A DNA stretch of 8,033 bases from Candidatus Scatomorpha stercorigallinarum (GCA_018713375.1 DVOV01000016.1:1-8033); one strand, 5' to 3'; counted from the stretch's first letter, positions 1-7,333 are shown. Program-made: numbers and translations. Notes: a model not told the origin generated them from the sequence alone.

Positions 1-2014
1 CGCCGGCGGCGGCGAGCGTCCCCGCGGATGGGAACACGGCGGCGGCAAAGAACGCGGCCGTACTGCCCAGCGGTTCCATGCTGCGGCGCAGGCTGTCCGC
101 CAGGCGCGCCCGCTCCACCCAGGGCAGGGCGGAGCCGGGCGCGATGAAGCGGATGTTCTGCCAGTCGCCGCGCGTCCAGCGGTGCAGGCGCTTGAAATAC
201 GGCAGCGGCGCGGAGGGGAAGGAATCCATGAGGGCGGTGTCGCTCATATATCCGCCGCGCAGCAGCGCGCCCTCCACCGCGTCGTGGCTGAGCACGCCCG
301 GCGGCAGGGCCGAGCAGCAGCCGAGCAGGGCGGCGGCGTCGATGATGCCCTTGCCGGAAAAGCCTCCGCGCCCGGTGAGGTCCATCCACACCTCGCCGCA
401 GGCGGCGTTATAGGGGTCCGTGCCGCCCTCGGGGGCGAAAACGCGCGCAAAGCGCGTGGCCACCGCGCTCTGCAGCTCCGTGTCCATGCGCGGGTGTATG
501 AGCCCGCGGCCGCGCACCACGCGGCCATTTTCCACCACGGCGCGGTTGAGCGGGTGCAGCATGGCGCCGATGAGCTCCTCCGCCGCGCCCGGCAGCAATC
601 GCGTGTCCGCATCCAGCGCCAGGATATACTCCGCCCCGCGGATGAGCGATATGTCGCCGCTGGCGGCTTCCAGCTCGCTCTCCCGGCCCTGCATCAGCGC
701 GGCCAGGGCCATGATGGCCCCGCGCTTGCGCTCGCGCGGCAGCCAGCGGCCGTCGCGCGCGGAATATGACCGCCGGCGGCAGAGGAGGAGGAAGCCGCCG
801 CCGTATTTTTCGTTCAGCGCGTCGAAGGTGCCGCGGGCGGCGGCGATGCGCGGCGCGTCCTCCGGCGTCTCCGCCGTTTCCGCCTCCGGCAGGTCGGCCA
901 GCAGGGCGAAAACGACGCGCCCGCCGCAGCCGCGGGCGGCACAGCGGTATTCTTCCAGCCGCGCGGCCAGGGCGGGGCCGGAGCCCTCCTGCGTCAACAG
1001 GGCGGAGATGGCGCAGACCGTGCGCCCCTCCTCCCCGGCGCACCCGTCGAGCTCCATGCGCGGTATCAGCCGCGGGCGCGAGCAACGGAGCACCGCCGCG
1101 TCCGTAAACCCCTTCGCCAGGGCGGATGCCGGCAGCAGGGCGAGCGCCGCCGCCGTCAGGCTGCGCGCGAACACGCCCACGGCGGCGGAGACGGCGGCGG
1201 TGAGGGCCGCGTTGGCCGCCAGATAGGCCGCCGCGGGCAGGGGTGAGGGCTGTTCGCGGCCGAAGAGCCACCAGCCCACGTGCCGTGCCTCGCCGGACGA
1301 GCCCTCCGAGAGGGCGAGGATGCGACGCGCGAGCTTCTGCTCGCCGGAGCGCTGTTTTTTCGCCAAGCGCGTGATCTCCGCCAGGTACATGCCGCGCGTG
1401 CGCTCGTCCATGCGCGGATAGACGCCCGCCGGGTCGCGGCGCAGTATGGCGTCCGTCAGGTCGGCGCGCTCCAGCGCCGGGCCCAGGTCGAGCGTGGAGA
1501 GCGCGCGCAGGCTGGTCACCGCCGCCGAGAGGCAGCCGGCGTCGCGCACGTTGGCGGCGGCGAAACGCACCAGCGCCGCGCGCACGGCGTCCGCAAAGCG
1601 CGTGAGCTCCGCGCGCTCCAGCGGCAGCACGCTCTGGAATCCGGCCAGGAAGGCCTCCAGGCGCTCCGCCGTCACCTCGCCCCGGCCCGCGCGCACCAGC
1701 GCCGCCGCCGCGTAAGCCACCAGGGCCCCGCCCCTGACGGCGCGCAGTCGCGGCGCGCTGCGGAAGCCCTCCGCCGCGGCCAGGCCCTCGCGCTCGAGGA
1801 GATAGGCGTTGTCGAGCAGCCACTCGGCCGCCGCGCCGCCGCCGGCCTTCGCCGTCTCCCGCTCGCGGCGCAGCCGCACGAGCGCGCGCGCCACGGCCCG
1901 GCGCTCCCCCGCCCCGCCCGTGCGGCCGCGCGGGAAGCTGCATCGCGCGGCGTTGGCGGCGAAGGCGGAGAGCCGCTCCAGCGGTATATATTTTCCATCA
2001 GCGCCCATGGGCAT
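1..2014 (-). CDS. Cyclic beta-1,2-glucan synthetase family protein (GT84 part), N-terminal portion, cut by window edge
   Basis: The minus-strand frame is open from ATG at 2014 to position 1 (about 671 codons) with no stop. Visible family landmarks, in order: WLLDNAYLLERE (residues 65-76), DPAGVYPRMDERTR (194-207), HVGWWLFG (245-252), two hydrophobic segments at about 260-300, ERKRG (428-432), LDADTR (467-472, the nucleotide-sugar/metal DxD site), TDPYN (532-536), FSGKGIID (552-559), LSHDAVEG (575-582) and HRWTRGDWQ (611-619, the QxxRW-like motif). This order matches NdvB/Cgs proteins, membrane enzymes that polymerise UDP-glucose into beta-1,2-glucan. Known full-length members run to well over 2,000 residues and carry a GH94-like phosphorylase part, which would lie left of this window. 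The start is set by GGAGGG at 2023-2028, eight bases upstream; a second ATG at 2008 lacks that spacing. Family assignment is secure. The exact product is inferred, since the C-terminal part is not visible. Confidence 0.9.
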   Translation of the reverse strand, partial: MPMGADGKYIPLERLSAFAANAARCSFPRGRTGGAGERRAVARALVRLRRERETAKAGGGAAAEWLLDNAYLLEREGLAAAEGFRSAPRLRAVRGGALVAYAAAALVRAGRGEVTAERLEAFLAGFQSVLPLERAELTRFADAVRAALVRFAAANVRDAGCLSAAVTSLRALSTLDLGPALERADLTDAILRRDPAGVYPRMDERTRGMYLAEITRLAKKQRSGEQKLARRILALSEGSSGEARHVGWWLFGREQPSPLPAAAYLAANAALTAAVSAAVGVFARSLTAAALALLPASALAKGFTDAAVLRCSRPRLIPRMELDGCAGEEGRTVCAISALLTQEGSGPALAARLEEYRCAARGCGGRVVFALLADLPEAETAETPEDAPRIAAARGTFDALNEKYGGGFLLLCRRRSYSARDGRWLPRERKRGAIMALAALMQGRESELEAASGDISLIRGAEYILALDADTRLLPGAAEELIGAMLHPLNRAVVENGRVVRGRGLIHPRMDTELQSAVATRFARVFAPEGGTDPYNAACGEVWMDLTGRGGFSGKGIIDAAALLGCCSALPPGVLSHDAVEGALLRGGYMSDTALMDSFPSAPLPYFKRLHRWTRGDWQNIRFIAPGSALPWVERARLADSLRRSMEPLGSTAAFFAAAVFPSAGTLAAAG

Positions 2015-2079
2015 GGTCTTCACCCTCCGTTTTGTCGTTGTTGACTAATTTGCCCGCCCGCGCGCCGCGCTATACCGTC

Positions 2080-2120
2080 AAATAAAAATGCTTGACAGCC
2101 GCCGCGCCCGGGGGTATAAT
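2080..2120 (+). promoter_or_regulatory. Consensus sigma-A promoter of the ylxM-ffh operon
   Basis: A perfect -35 box TTGACA lies at 2092-2097 and a perfect -10 box TATAAT at 2115-2120, separated by exactly 17 bases. An A/T-rich run (AAATAAAAATG, about 2080-2090) sits directly upstream of the -35 box where an UP element would be, in otherwise GC-rich DNA. Transcription would begin near 2127, about 55 bases before the ylxM start codon. No equally good promoter is visible for the divergent glucan synthetase gene: a TTGACG at 2081-2076 on the minus strand has no matching -10 box. Confidence 0.9.
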
Positions 2121-2126
2121 CATCGA

Positions 2127-2164
2127 GGCTGTAAAGGGCTGTGCTTTTACAGGCCCCAATTTTT
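2127..2164 (+). promoter_or_regulatory. Leader with two competing hairpins (possible attenuator or 5' stabilising stem)
   Basis: Hairpin 1 pairs CTGTAAA (2129-2135) with TTTACAG (2146-2152). It can be extended outward by GG at 2127-2128 with CC at 2154-2155 around one bulged G. Hairpin 2 pairs GGGCTGT (2136-2142) with ACA-g-GCCC (2149-2156), loop GCTTTT, and is followed two or three bases later by TTTTT (2160-2164). The two share 2149-2152, so they cannot form together. Hairpin 2 with its short T run resembles a weak intrinsic terminator. The ribosome binding site follows at 2169. A regulatory role is inference. Confidence 0.4.
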
Positions 2165-2181
2165 CTCCGGAGGCGACCGCC

Positions 2182-2532
2182 GTGGCGGACGACACCGTTT
2201 TCCGCACCATGCTCTTCGATTTTTACGGCGAGCTGCTGACGGACAAGCAGCGCGAATACTTCGACCTCCACTACAATGAGGACCTCTCCCTGGCGGAGAT
2301 CGCCGCGCTGAGCGGCGTTTCGCGCCAGGCGGTGTGGGACAATATCCGCCGCGCGGAGAGCCAGTTGAGGGAAATTGAGGACAAGGTCGGCCTTGTCGCG
2401 CGCTACCGCCAGCAGCGCGAGGCCCTCGCCGGAGTGGGCGAGGAGCTGCGCCCACTGCTGCAAAGCGGCGACGAGTCCGTCCGCGCCGCCGTGAGCCGTG
2501 CGCTCGAACGGCTGGACGGCATAGAGTTTTAA
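2182..2532 (+). CDS. ylxM: YlxM family helix-turn-helix protein (SRP-associated)
   Basis: This is a 116-residue protein of the YlxM/p13 family (UPF0122), small helix-turn-helix proteins encoded next to ffh and thought to modulate or associate with the signal recognition particle. The conserved N-terminus (MLFDFYGELLTDKQREYFDL, residues 10-29) and the helix-turn-helix around residues 35-59 (LSLAEIAALSGVSRQAVWDN, then IRRAE) are clear. The C-terminal third looks like a charged helix that could form a coiled coil. The start is GTG at 2182, supported by GGAGG at 2169-2173 with eight-base spacing. A longer reading from TTG 2092 would begin inside the -35 box, so it is excluded. The stop codon TAA (2530-2532) overlaps the ribosome binding site of ffh, indicating translational coupling. 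It is the first gene of the operon. Confidence 0.93.
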   Translation: MADDTVFRTMLFDFYGELLTDKQREYFDLHYNEDLSLAEIAALSGVSRQAVWDNIRRAESQLREIEDKVGLVARYRQQREALAGVGEELRPLLQSGDESVRAAVSRALERLDGIEF

Positions 2533-2543
2533 GGAGGGCTGGC

Positions 2544-3911
<1,368 letters not shown>

Positions 3912-3924
3912 TTCATGCGGACAC

Positions 3925-3939
3925 CGCGGCGCGGCCGCG
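3925..3939 (+). other. Small GC-rich hairpin between ffh and rpsP
   Basis: CGCGGC (3925-3930) pairs with GCCGCG (3934-3939) around a GCG loop, in the 67-base gap between ffh and rpsP. Only ATTT follows, so it is not a convincing intrinsic terminator. It may be a processing or stabilising stem, or chance in GC-rich DNA. I saw no promoter in this gap. Confidence 0.3.
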
Positions 3940-3978
3940 ATTTCCATACACGCAATAACGACATGGAGGTGAAAATAA

Positions 3979-4215
3979 ATGGTCAAGATCAGGCTCCGCA
4001 GGATGGGCGCCAAGAAGGCCCCCTTCTACAGGATAGTCGTCGCCGACTCCCGCAGCCCGCGCGACGGCAGGTTCATTGAGGAGATCGGCCTCTACGACCC
4101 GCTGGCCGACAGCGAGAAGCTGAAGGTGGACCTCGAGCGCGCCAAGTATTGGATCGCCAACGGCGCACAGCCGACCGATACCGTCAGGGCGCTGCTCAAG
4201 AAAGCGGAAGCGTAA
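3979..4215 (+). CDS. rpsP: 30S ribosomal protein S16
   Basis: S16 is a primary assembly protein of the small ribosomal subunit that binds the 5' domain of 16S rRNA. The 78-residue product has the full family text: [20 protein letters not shown] at the N-terminus, [20 protein letters not shown] (residues 21-40), then the [20 protein letters not shown] region (52-71) and a short lysine-rich end. This is at the short end of the usual range for bacterial S16. ATG 3979 has GGAGGTG at 3965-3971 with seven-base spacing. It sits 67 bases after ffh and 17 bases before khpA, in the usual Bacillota order. Confidence 0.98.
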   Translation: MVKIRLRRMGAKKAPFYRIVVADSRSPRDGRFIEEIGLYDPLADSEKLKVDLERAKYWIANGAQPTDTVRALLKKAEA

Positions 4216-4232
4216 GGAGAGCTGCAGCAGCA

Positions 4233-4463
4233 ATGAATGAACTTTTGACCTATATCATACAGAACCTTGTCGATGAGCCCGACAAGGTCTCTGTGACCGA
4301 GCGCAAAGCCGACGGCGAGACCGTTTTTGAGGTCAGGGTCGCCGACGGCGATATGGGCAAGGTCATCGGCCGCCAGGGCCGCATAGTCAAGGAAATACGC
4401 ACGCTGATGAAGGCCGTCGCCCAGAGGCGCGGCCAGCGCGTGAGCGTCGAAATCCTCGACTGA
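4233..4463 (+). CDS. khpA: KH-domain RNA-binding protein KhpA (YlqC)
   Basis: This is a 76-residue single KH-domain protein of the KhpA/YlqC family. Relatives bind RNA, often as a pair with KhpB, and influence cell elongation and small-RNA biology. The protein opens MNELLTYIIQNLVDEPDKVS. The KH signature is VIGRQGRIVKEIRTLM (residues 44-59), with the GRQG loop at 46-49, and it ends in RGQRVSVEILD (66-76). ATG 4233 is chosen because family similarity begins exactly there. A frame extension to ATG 4149 would overlap rpsP by 67 bases and add unrelated residues. The best ribosome binding site, AAGGAG at 4214-4219, overlaps the rpsP stop and lies 13 bases upstream, rather far, so translation may depend on coupling to rpsP. 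Confidence 0.95.
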   Translation: MNELLTYIIQNLVDEPDKVSVTERKADGETVFEVRVADGDMGKVIGRQGRIVKEIRTLMKAVAQRRGQRVSVEILD

Positions 4464-4469
4464 TCAAAC

Positions 4470-4504
4470 TGCCGAAAAAGCGCCTACGGGGCGCTTTTTC
4501 GGCA
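4470..4504 (+). terminator. Perfect 15-bp intrinsic terminator-like hairpin between khpA and rimM
   Basis: TGCCGAAAAAGCGCC (4470-4484) and GGCGCTTTTTCGGCA (4490-4504) are perfect inverted copies around a five-base loop (TACGG). The GC stem GCGCC/GGCGC is flanked by A5 and T5, the layout of a bidirectional rho-independent terminator. It starts six bases after the khpA stop and ends 21 bases before the rimM ATG. Confidence 0.85.
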
Positions 4505-4525
4505 TTGTAACGGCAGGTGTTCAGC

Positions 4526-5014
4526 ATGGAGCGAGAGCTCATAGAAATCGGCAGGATAGTAAACACCCACGGGATAAAGGGCGAGCTGAAGCTGCTGCCC
4601 CACGACGAGCGGCCGGAGGATCTGCGCGCCCTGCGCTCCCTGTTCGTGGACGGGCAGGAGATGAAAATTCTCTCCGCGCGCGTGCACAAGGGCGCGCTGC
4701 TCGTCATGCTCGAGGGCGTCGGCGACATGAACGCCGCGCTGGAATACAAGGGCCGCGCCGCCTTTGCGGACGCGGACGACCCCGGGCTGCCGGAGGGCTT
4801 TGTGTTCATGGACGAGCTCTTCGGCTGCGCCGTGCGGACCGAGGACGGCGAGGAGCTCGGCACGCTTGAGGAGATCATCGACTCCCCCGCCAACCAGGTC
4901 TATGTAGTGCGCGGCGCAGGCTCGGAGCGGCTCATACCCGCGATCCCGGAGTTCGTCGTCAGCGTGGACGCCGAGGCCGGCGAGATCGTCGTGCGGCTGA
5001 TCCCGGGGATGTGA
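4526..5014 (+). CDS. rimM: Ribosome maturation factor RimM
   Basis: RimM helps assemble the head of the 30S subunit, around S19 and the 3' domain of 16S rRNA. The 162-residue product fits the family. The N-terminal domain carries IGRIVNTHGIKGELKL (residues 8-23), with HGIKGE at 15-20. The C-terminal PRC-barrel domain covers about 92-160, with DELFGCAVRTEDGEELGTL (96-114), NQVYVV and LIPAIPEFVVSVD (136-148), ending LIPGM. ATG 4526 is preferred because AGGTG at 4515-4519 is six bases upstream; a GTG at 4517 in the same frame falls inside that site. It lies directly after the terminator-like hairpin, with no room for a promoter between. trmD begins two bases after its stop. Confidence 0.96.
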   Translation: MERELIEIGRIVNTHGIKGELKLLPHDERPEDLRALRSLFVDGQEMKILSARVHKGALLVMLEGVGDMNAALEYKGRAAFADADDPGLPEGFVFMDELFGCAVRTEDGEELGTLEEIIDSPANQVYVVRGAGSERLIPAIPEFVVSVDAEAGEIVVRLIPGM

Positions 5015-5016
5015 GC

Positions 5017-6306
5017 ATGGCATACAGGATCGATATTTTGACCCTCTTCCCGGACAGCATGTCCGCCGTCCTGGGCGAGAGCATAATAGGCCGCGCCAAG
5101 AAAAAGGGCGCGGTGGAGATAAACTGCGTCCAGATACGAGATTACACCGAGAACAAGCAGATGCAGGTGGATGATTACCCGTACGGCGGCGGCTGGGGCC
5201 TTGTCATGATGGCGCAGCCGCTCAAGAGCTGCCTGGACGACGTGATGCGCCGCGCGGGGCAGCGGCGCAGCCGCGTCATATACATGTCCCCGCAGGGGAA
5301 GCCCTTCAACCAGGAGGAGGCCAAGCGCCTCCGGCGCGACTACGACCACCTCGTGCTCGTCTGCGGGCACTACGAGGGCGTGGACGAACGCTTCATCGAA
5401 GAGTGCGTGGACGAGGAGCTCTCCCTCGGCGACTTTGTCCTCACGGGCGGGGAGATTGCCGCGATGGCTGTGGCGGACTGCGTCTGCCGCATGGTGCCGG
5501 GCGTCCTCGCCGACGAGGAGTGCTACACCGGCGAGAGCCACTGGGACGGGCTGCTCGAATACCCACAGTACACCCGGCCCGAGGTCTGGGAGGGCCGCGC
5601 CGTGCCGGGCGAGCTGCTGACGGGCGACCACGCCCTCGTGGCGCGCTGGCGGAGGAAAAAGCAGCTCGAGCGCACCATGGACAAGCGCCCGGACATGTTT
5701 GAAAAGCTCCAGTTGACATCAAAGGAGGACAAAAGGCTCGTGGAAGAGATAAAATATGAGCGCCTTCCGGAAAAAATGAAGCTGAAATTTGAGCCCCGCC
5801 GCTCCACGAACGAGGACGTGCCGGGGATCATGGGAATAGTCCGCCAGGCGCAGAGATACCTGCGCGAGAGCGGCATAGACCAGTGGCAGGACGGCTATCC
5901 CAACGAGGCGGTCCTCTACAGCGATGTTGAGAGCGGCCGAGGCTGGGTATTCGAGTGCGGGGGCGAGCTGGCCGGCTATGTGTGCATCTCGATGGACGTA
6001 GAGGCGAGCTACGCGCAGATAGAGGGCCGCTGGCTCACCGAGGGGGACAATTACGCCGTCGTCCACCGCTCGATGGTCGGCGACAAATACCGCGGCTCCC
6101 GCCTGGCGACGGAGATGTTCTCCCTCGCCTTCGACCTCGCCGCCGGGCTGGGCAAGGCGAGCGTGCGGGTGGACACCCACCGCGACAACAAGGCCATGAA
6201 CCGCCTTGCGCAAAAGCTGGGCTTCACCTACTGCGGCGAGGTGGACGTGAGTTTGATGGACCCCTGCCGCGACCCCAAGCGCAACGCTTACGAAAAGCTC
6301 GTCTGA
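5017..6306 (+). CDS. trmD: tRNA (guanine-37-N1) methyltransferase TrmD fused to a GNAT N-acetyltransferase domain
   Basis: One uninterrupted 429-residue frame joins two complete proteins. Residues 1 to about 248 are TrmD, which uses SAM to make m1G37 in tRNA and prevents frameshifting: RIDILTLFPD (4-13), DDYPYGGGWGLVMM (52-65), the knot motif CGHYEGVDERFIEE (116-129), LSLGDFVLTGGEIAAMAVAD (135-154), WDGLLEYPQYTRPEVWEG (176-193) with the expected catalytic Asp at 177, and TGDH (203-206). Residues about 258-429 are a GNAT domain: SGIDQWQDGYPN (285-296), acetyl-CoA loop KYRGSRLA (357-364), VDTHRDNKAMNRLAQKLGF (385-403), NAYEKL end. TrmD alone is usually about 240-250 residues, so nothing seems lost. 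ATG 5017 follows the rimM stop by two bases; GTG 5011 overlapping that stop is an alternative. The ribosome binding site is weak (GGGGA), which suggests coupling to rimM. The GNAT substrate is unknown. Confidence 0.93.
   Translation: MAYRIDILTLFPDSMSAVLGESIIGRAKKKGAVEINCVQIRDYTENKQMQVDDYPYGGGWGLVMMAQPLKSCLDDVMRRAGQRRSRVIYMSPQGKPFNQEEAKRLRRDYDHLVLVCGHYEGVDERFIEECVDEELSLGDFVLTGGEIAAMAVADCVCRMVPGVLADEECYTGESHWDGLLEYPQYTRPEVWEGRAVPGELLTGDHALVARWRRKKQLERTMDKRPDMFEKLQLTSKEDKRLVEEIKYERLPEKMKLKFEPRRSTNEDVPGIMGIVRQAQRYLRESGIDQWQDGYPNEAVLYSDVESGRGWVFECGGELAGYVCISMDVEASYAQIEGRWLTEGDNYAVVHRSMVGDKYRGSRLATEMFSLAFDLAAGLGKASVRVDTHRDNKAMNRLAQKLGFTYCGEVDVSLMDPCRDPKRNAYEKLV
5721..5742 (+). promoter_or_regulatory. 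Strong internal ribosome binding site at the TrmD-GNAT junction
   Basis: AAAGGAGG at 5721-5728 is a near-perfect match to the anti-Shine-Dalgarno sequence inside the fused gene. An in-frame GTG at 5740 lies 11 bases downstream, and an in-frame ATG at 5776 (residue 254) sits where a free-standing GNAT protein would begin. It might allow a separate GNAT product of about 188 or 176 residues. The same bases encode SKED, so chance remains possible. Confidence 0.35.
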
Positions 6307-6324
6307 GCGGAAAGGATGAGGGCC

Positions 6325-6525
6325 ATGGCAGCGAAAAAGGAAAAACGTTTTATAATAAAAGAGCAGCAGGACCTCGGCTTCGGGGCCATGTATGTGCTCG
6401 CAGACACAAAAACCGGCGTGAACTACCTCGCGACCGTCGGCGTCGCCGTCTCCGGCATAACGCCGCTGCTGGATTCCAACGGCAATGTCGTCATCGACAG
6501 CACGGCGCAGTACGCCGCGGAATAA
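6325..6525 (+). CDS. DUF6440-like small protein of unknown function
   Basis: This 66-residue protein starts MAAKKEKRFIIKEQQDLGFG and continues with the pattern MYVLADTKTGVNYLATVG and SGITPLLDSNGNVVI. That resembles DUF6440, a family of short soluble proteins found mostly in Bacillota, with the shared layout RF, a TGVNYL core and GITPLLD followed by a turn. Function is not known. There is no signal peptide or membrane segment; the N-terminus is lysine-rich and the tail (DSTAQYAAE) is polar. ATG 6325 is preferred because AAAGGA at 6311-6316 lies eight bases upstream. ATG 6316 overlaps that site and would add only three residues. It sits between trmD-GNAT (18 bases upstream) and coaW (19 bases downstream), so it is probably co-transcribed. 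The family call is from memory of the motif, not a search. Confidence 0.75.
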   Translation: MAAKKEKRFIIKEQQDLGFGAMYVLADTKTGVNYLATVGVAVSGITPLLDSNGNVVIDSTAQYAAE

Positions 6526-6544
6526 TCCACGTGAGGTGATTTGA

Positions 6545-7333
6545 ATGGTCATCGGCATAGACATGGGCGCCTCCGCCGTGAAAATAGCGGCGCTGGAGGG
6601 GGACAGGATAGTCCTGACGCACTACGAGCCCGGGCGGGAGGCGGACGTGCCCGCGCTGCTCTCCAGGCTCGGCATCAACCCCGCGAGTGCGGAGCGCGTC
6701 GCCGTCACCGGCCTCTCCGCTCAAAAAGCCGGGCTCGAGGCCCTCGGCTGCACTCCCGAATACCTGAGCGAGCCCGCCGCCATCGGCGCGGGCGCGCAGT
6801 GGCTCACCGGCCGGGACAACCTTGTCGTCGCCAGCATAGGCACCGGCACCGCCTTCGTGCACGCGAAGGGCGGCGAATACCGCCACATCTGCGGCACGGG
6901 CGTCGGAGGCGGGACGCTGCGCGGCCTCGCCTCGCGCGTGCTCGGCTATGAGAACATGCGCGAGTTCGACGTGCTGGCCCTCTCCGGCGACACGCGGAGG
7001 GTGGACCTGCAGATCGGCGATTTTGTGGAGAGCTACGGCCAGCTGGACCCCTATCTCACCGCCTCCAACCTGGCGCGGCTGGACCGCTCGGCCACGGACG
7101 CCGACTGGGCCGCCGGGCTGACGAACCTTGTGCTCCAGGTCATCGGCACGATGTCCATGATGGCCCTCAACGGCGCGCGGGCCGAGGCCGTCGCCGTCAT
7201 CGGCGCAATGGCCGGCACCGCCGCCTCGCGGGCGAATTTCGCCAACTTCACGCGCGCGTACGGCCTGGAATTCCTGATCCCCGAGCACTGCGAGTGCGCC
7301 ACGGCCATCGGCACGGCGAGGCTGGTATCATGA
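6545..7333 (+). CDS. coaW: Type II pantothenate kinase
   Basis: Type II pantothenate kinase phosphorylates pantothenate, the first step of coenzyme A synthesis, and unlike type I enzymes is generally not feedback-inhibited by CoA. The 262-residue product has the ASKHA-fold landmarks: GIDMGASAVKIAAL (4-17, phosphate loop), VTGLSAQ (54-60), SEPAAIGAGAQWL (75-87) with the likely catalytic Glu at 76, SIGTGTAFV (97-105), GTGVGGGTLRGLA (117-129), TASNLAR (172-178, where SNFG is more usual) and a final adenosine-side VIGAMAG (218-224). ATG 6545 has GAGGTGA at 6533-6539 with five-base spacing. Its stop overlaps the rsmA start as ATGA (7330-7333), indicating translational coupling. Confidence 0.92.
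   Translation: MVIGIDMGASAVKIAALEGDRIVLTHYEPGREADVPALLSRLGINPASAERVAVTGLSAQKAGLEALGCTPEYLSEPAAIGAGAQWLTGRDNLVVASIGTGTAFVHAKGGEYRHICGTGVGGGTLRGLASRVLGYENMREFDVLALSGDTRRVDLQIGDFVESYGQLDPYLTASNLARLDRSATDADWAAGLTNLVLQVIGTMSMMALNGARAEAVAVIGAMAGTAASRANFANFTRAYGLEFLIPEHCECATAIGTARLVS

Noticed and set aside
182..2044. Long open frames on the plus strand and in other minus-strand frames across the glucan synthetase gene
   Set aside because: GC-rich coding DNA keeps other frames open. These predicted proteins are Arg/Ala-rich with no recognisable motif, while the frame from 2014 carries the whole motif series of its family.
2041..2081. Divergent promoter for the glucan synthetase from TTGACG at 2081-2076
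   Set aside because: Seventeen bases downstream on the minus strand the sequence is GGCGGG, not a -10 box; the real promoter of this gene is not identified.
2092..2181. N-terminal extension of ylxM from TTG 2092
   Set aside because: The TTG is the first three bases of the perfect -35 box and the extension covers the promoter and leader. GTG 2182 has a well-spaced GGAGG and matches the family N-terminus.
3925..3943. Terminator between ffh and rpsP
   Set aside because: The stem is only six pairs and just three T follow, so it is listed only as a small hairpin.
4149..4232. N-terminal extension of khpA to ATG 4149
   Set aside because: It would overlap most of the end of rpsP and adds residues with no family similarity; the KhpA text begins at ATG 4233.
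4517..4525. GTG 4517 as rimM start
   Set aside because: It lies within the AGGTG ribosome binding site that serves ATG 4526.
5713..5718. TTGACA within trmD as a -35 box
   Set aside because: The nearest -10-like sequence, TAAAAT at 5750, is 31 bases away, which is too far.
6351..6356. Perfect TATAAT inside the DUF6440-like gene as a promoter for coaW
   Set aside because: The bases 17 upstream (GCAGCG) do not resemble a -35 box, and the sequence encodes the conserved FIIK residues.
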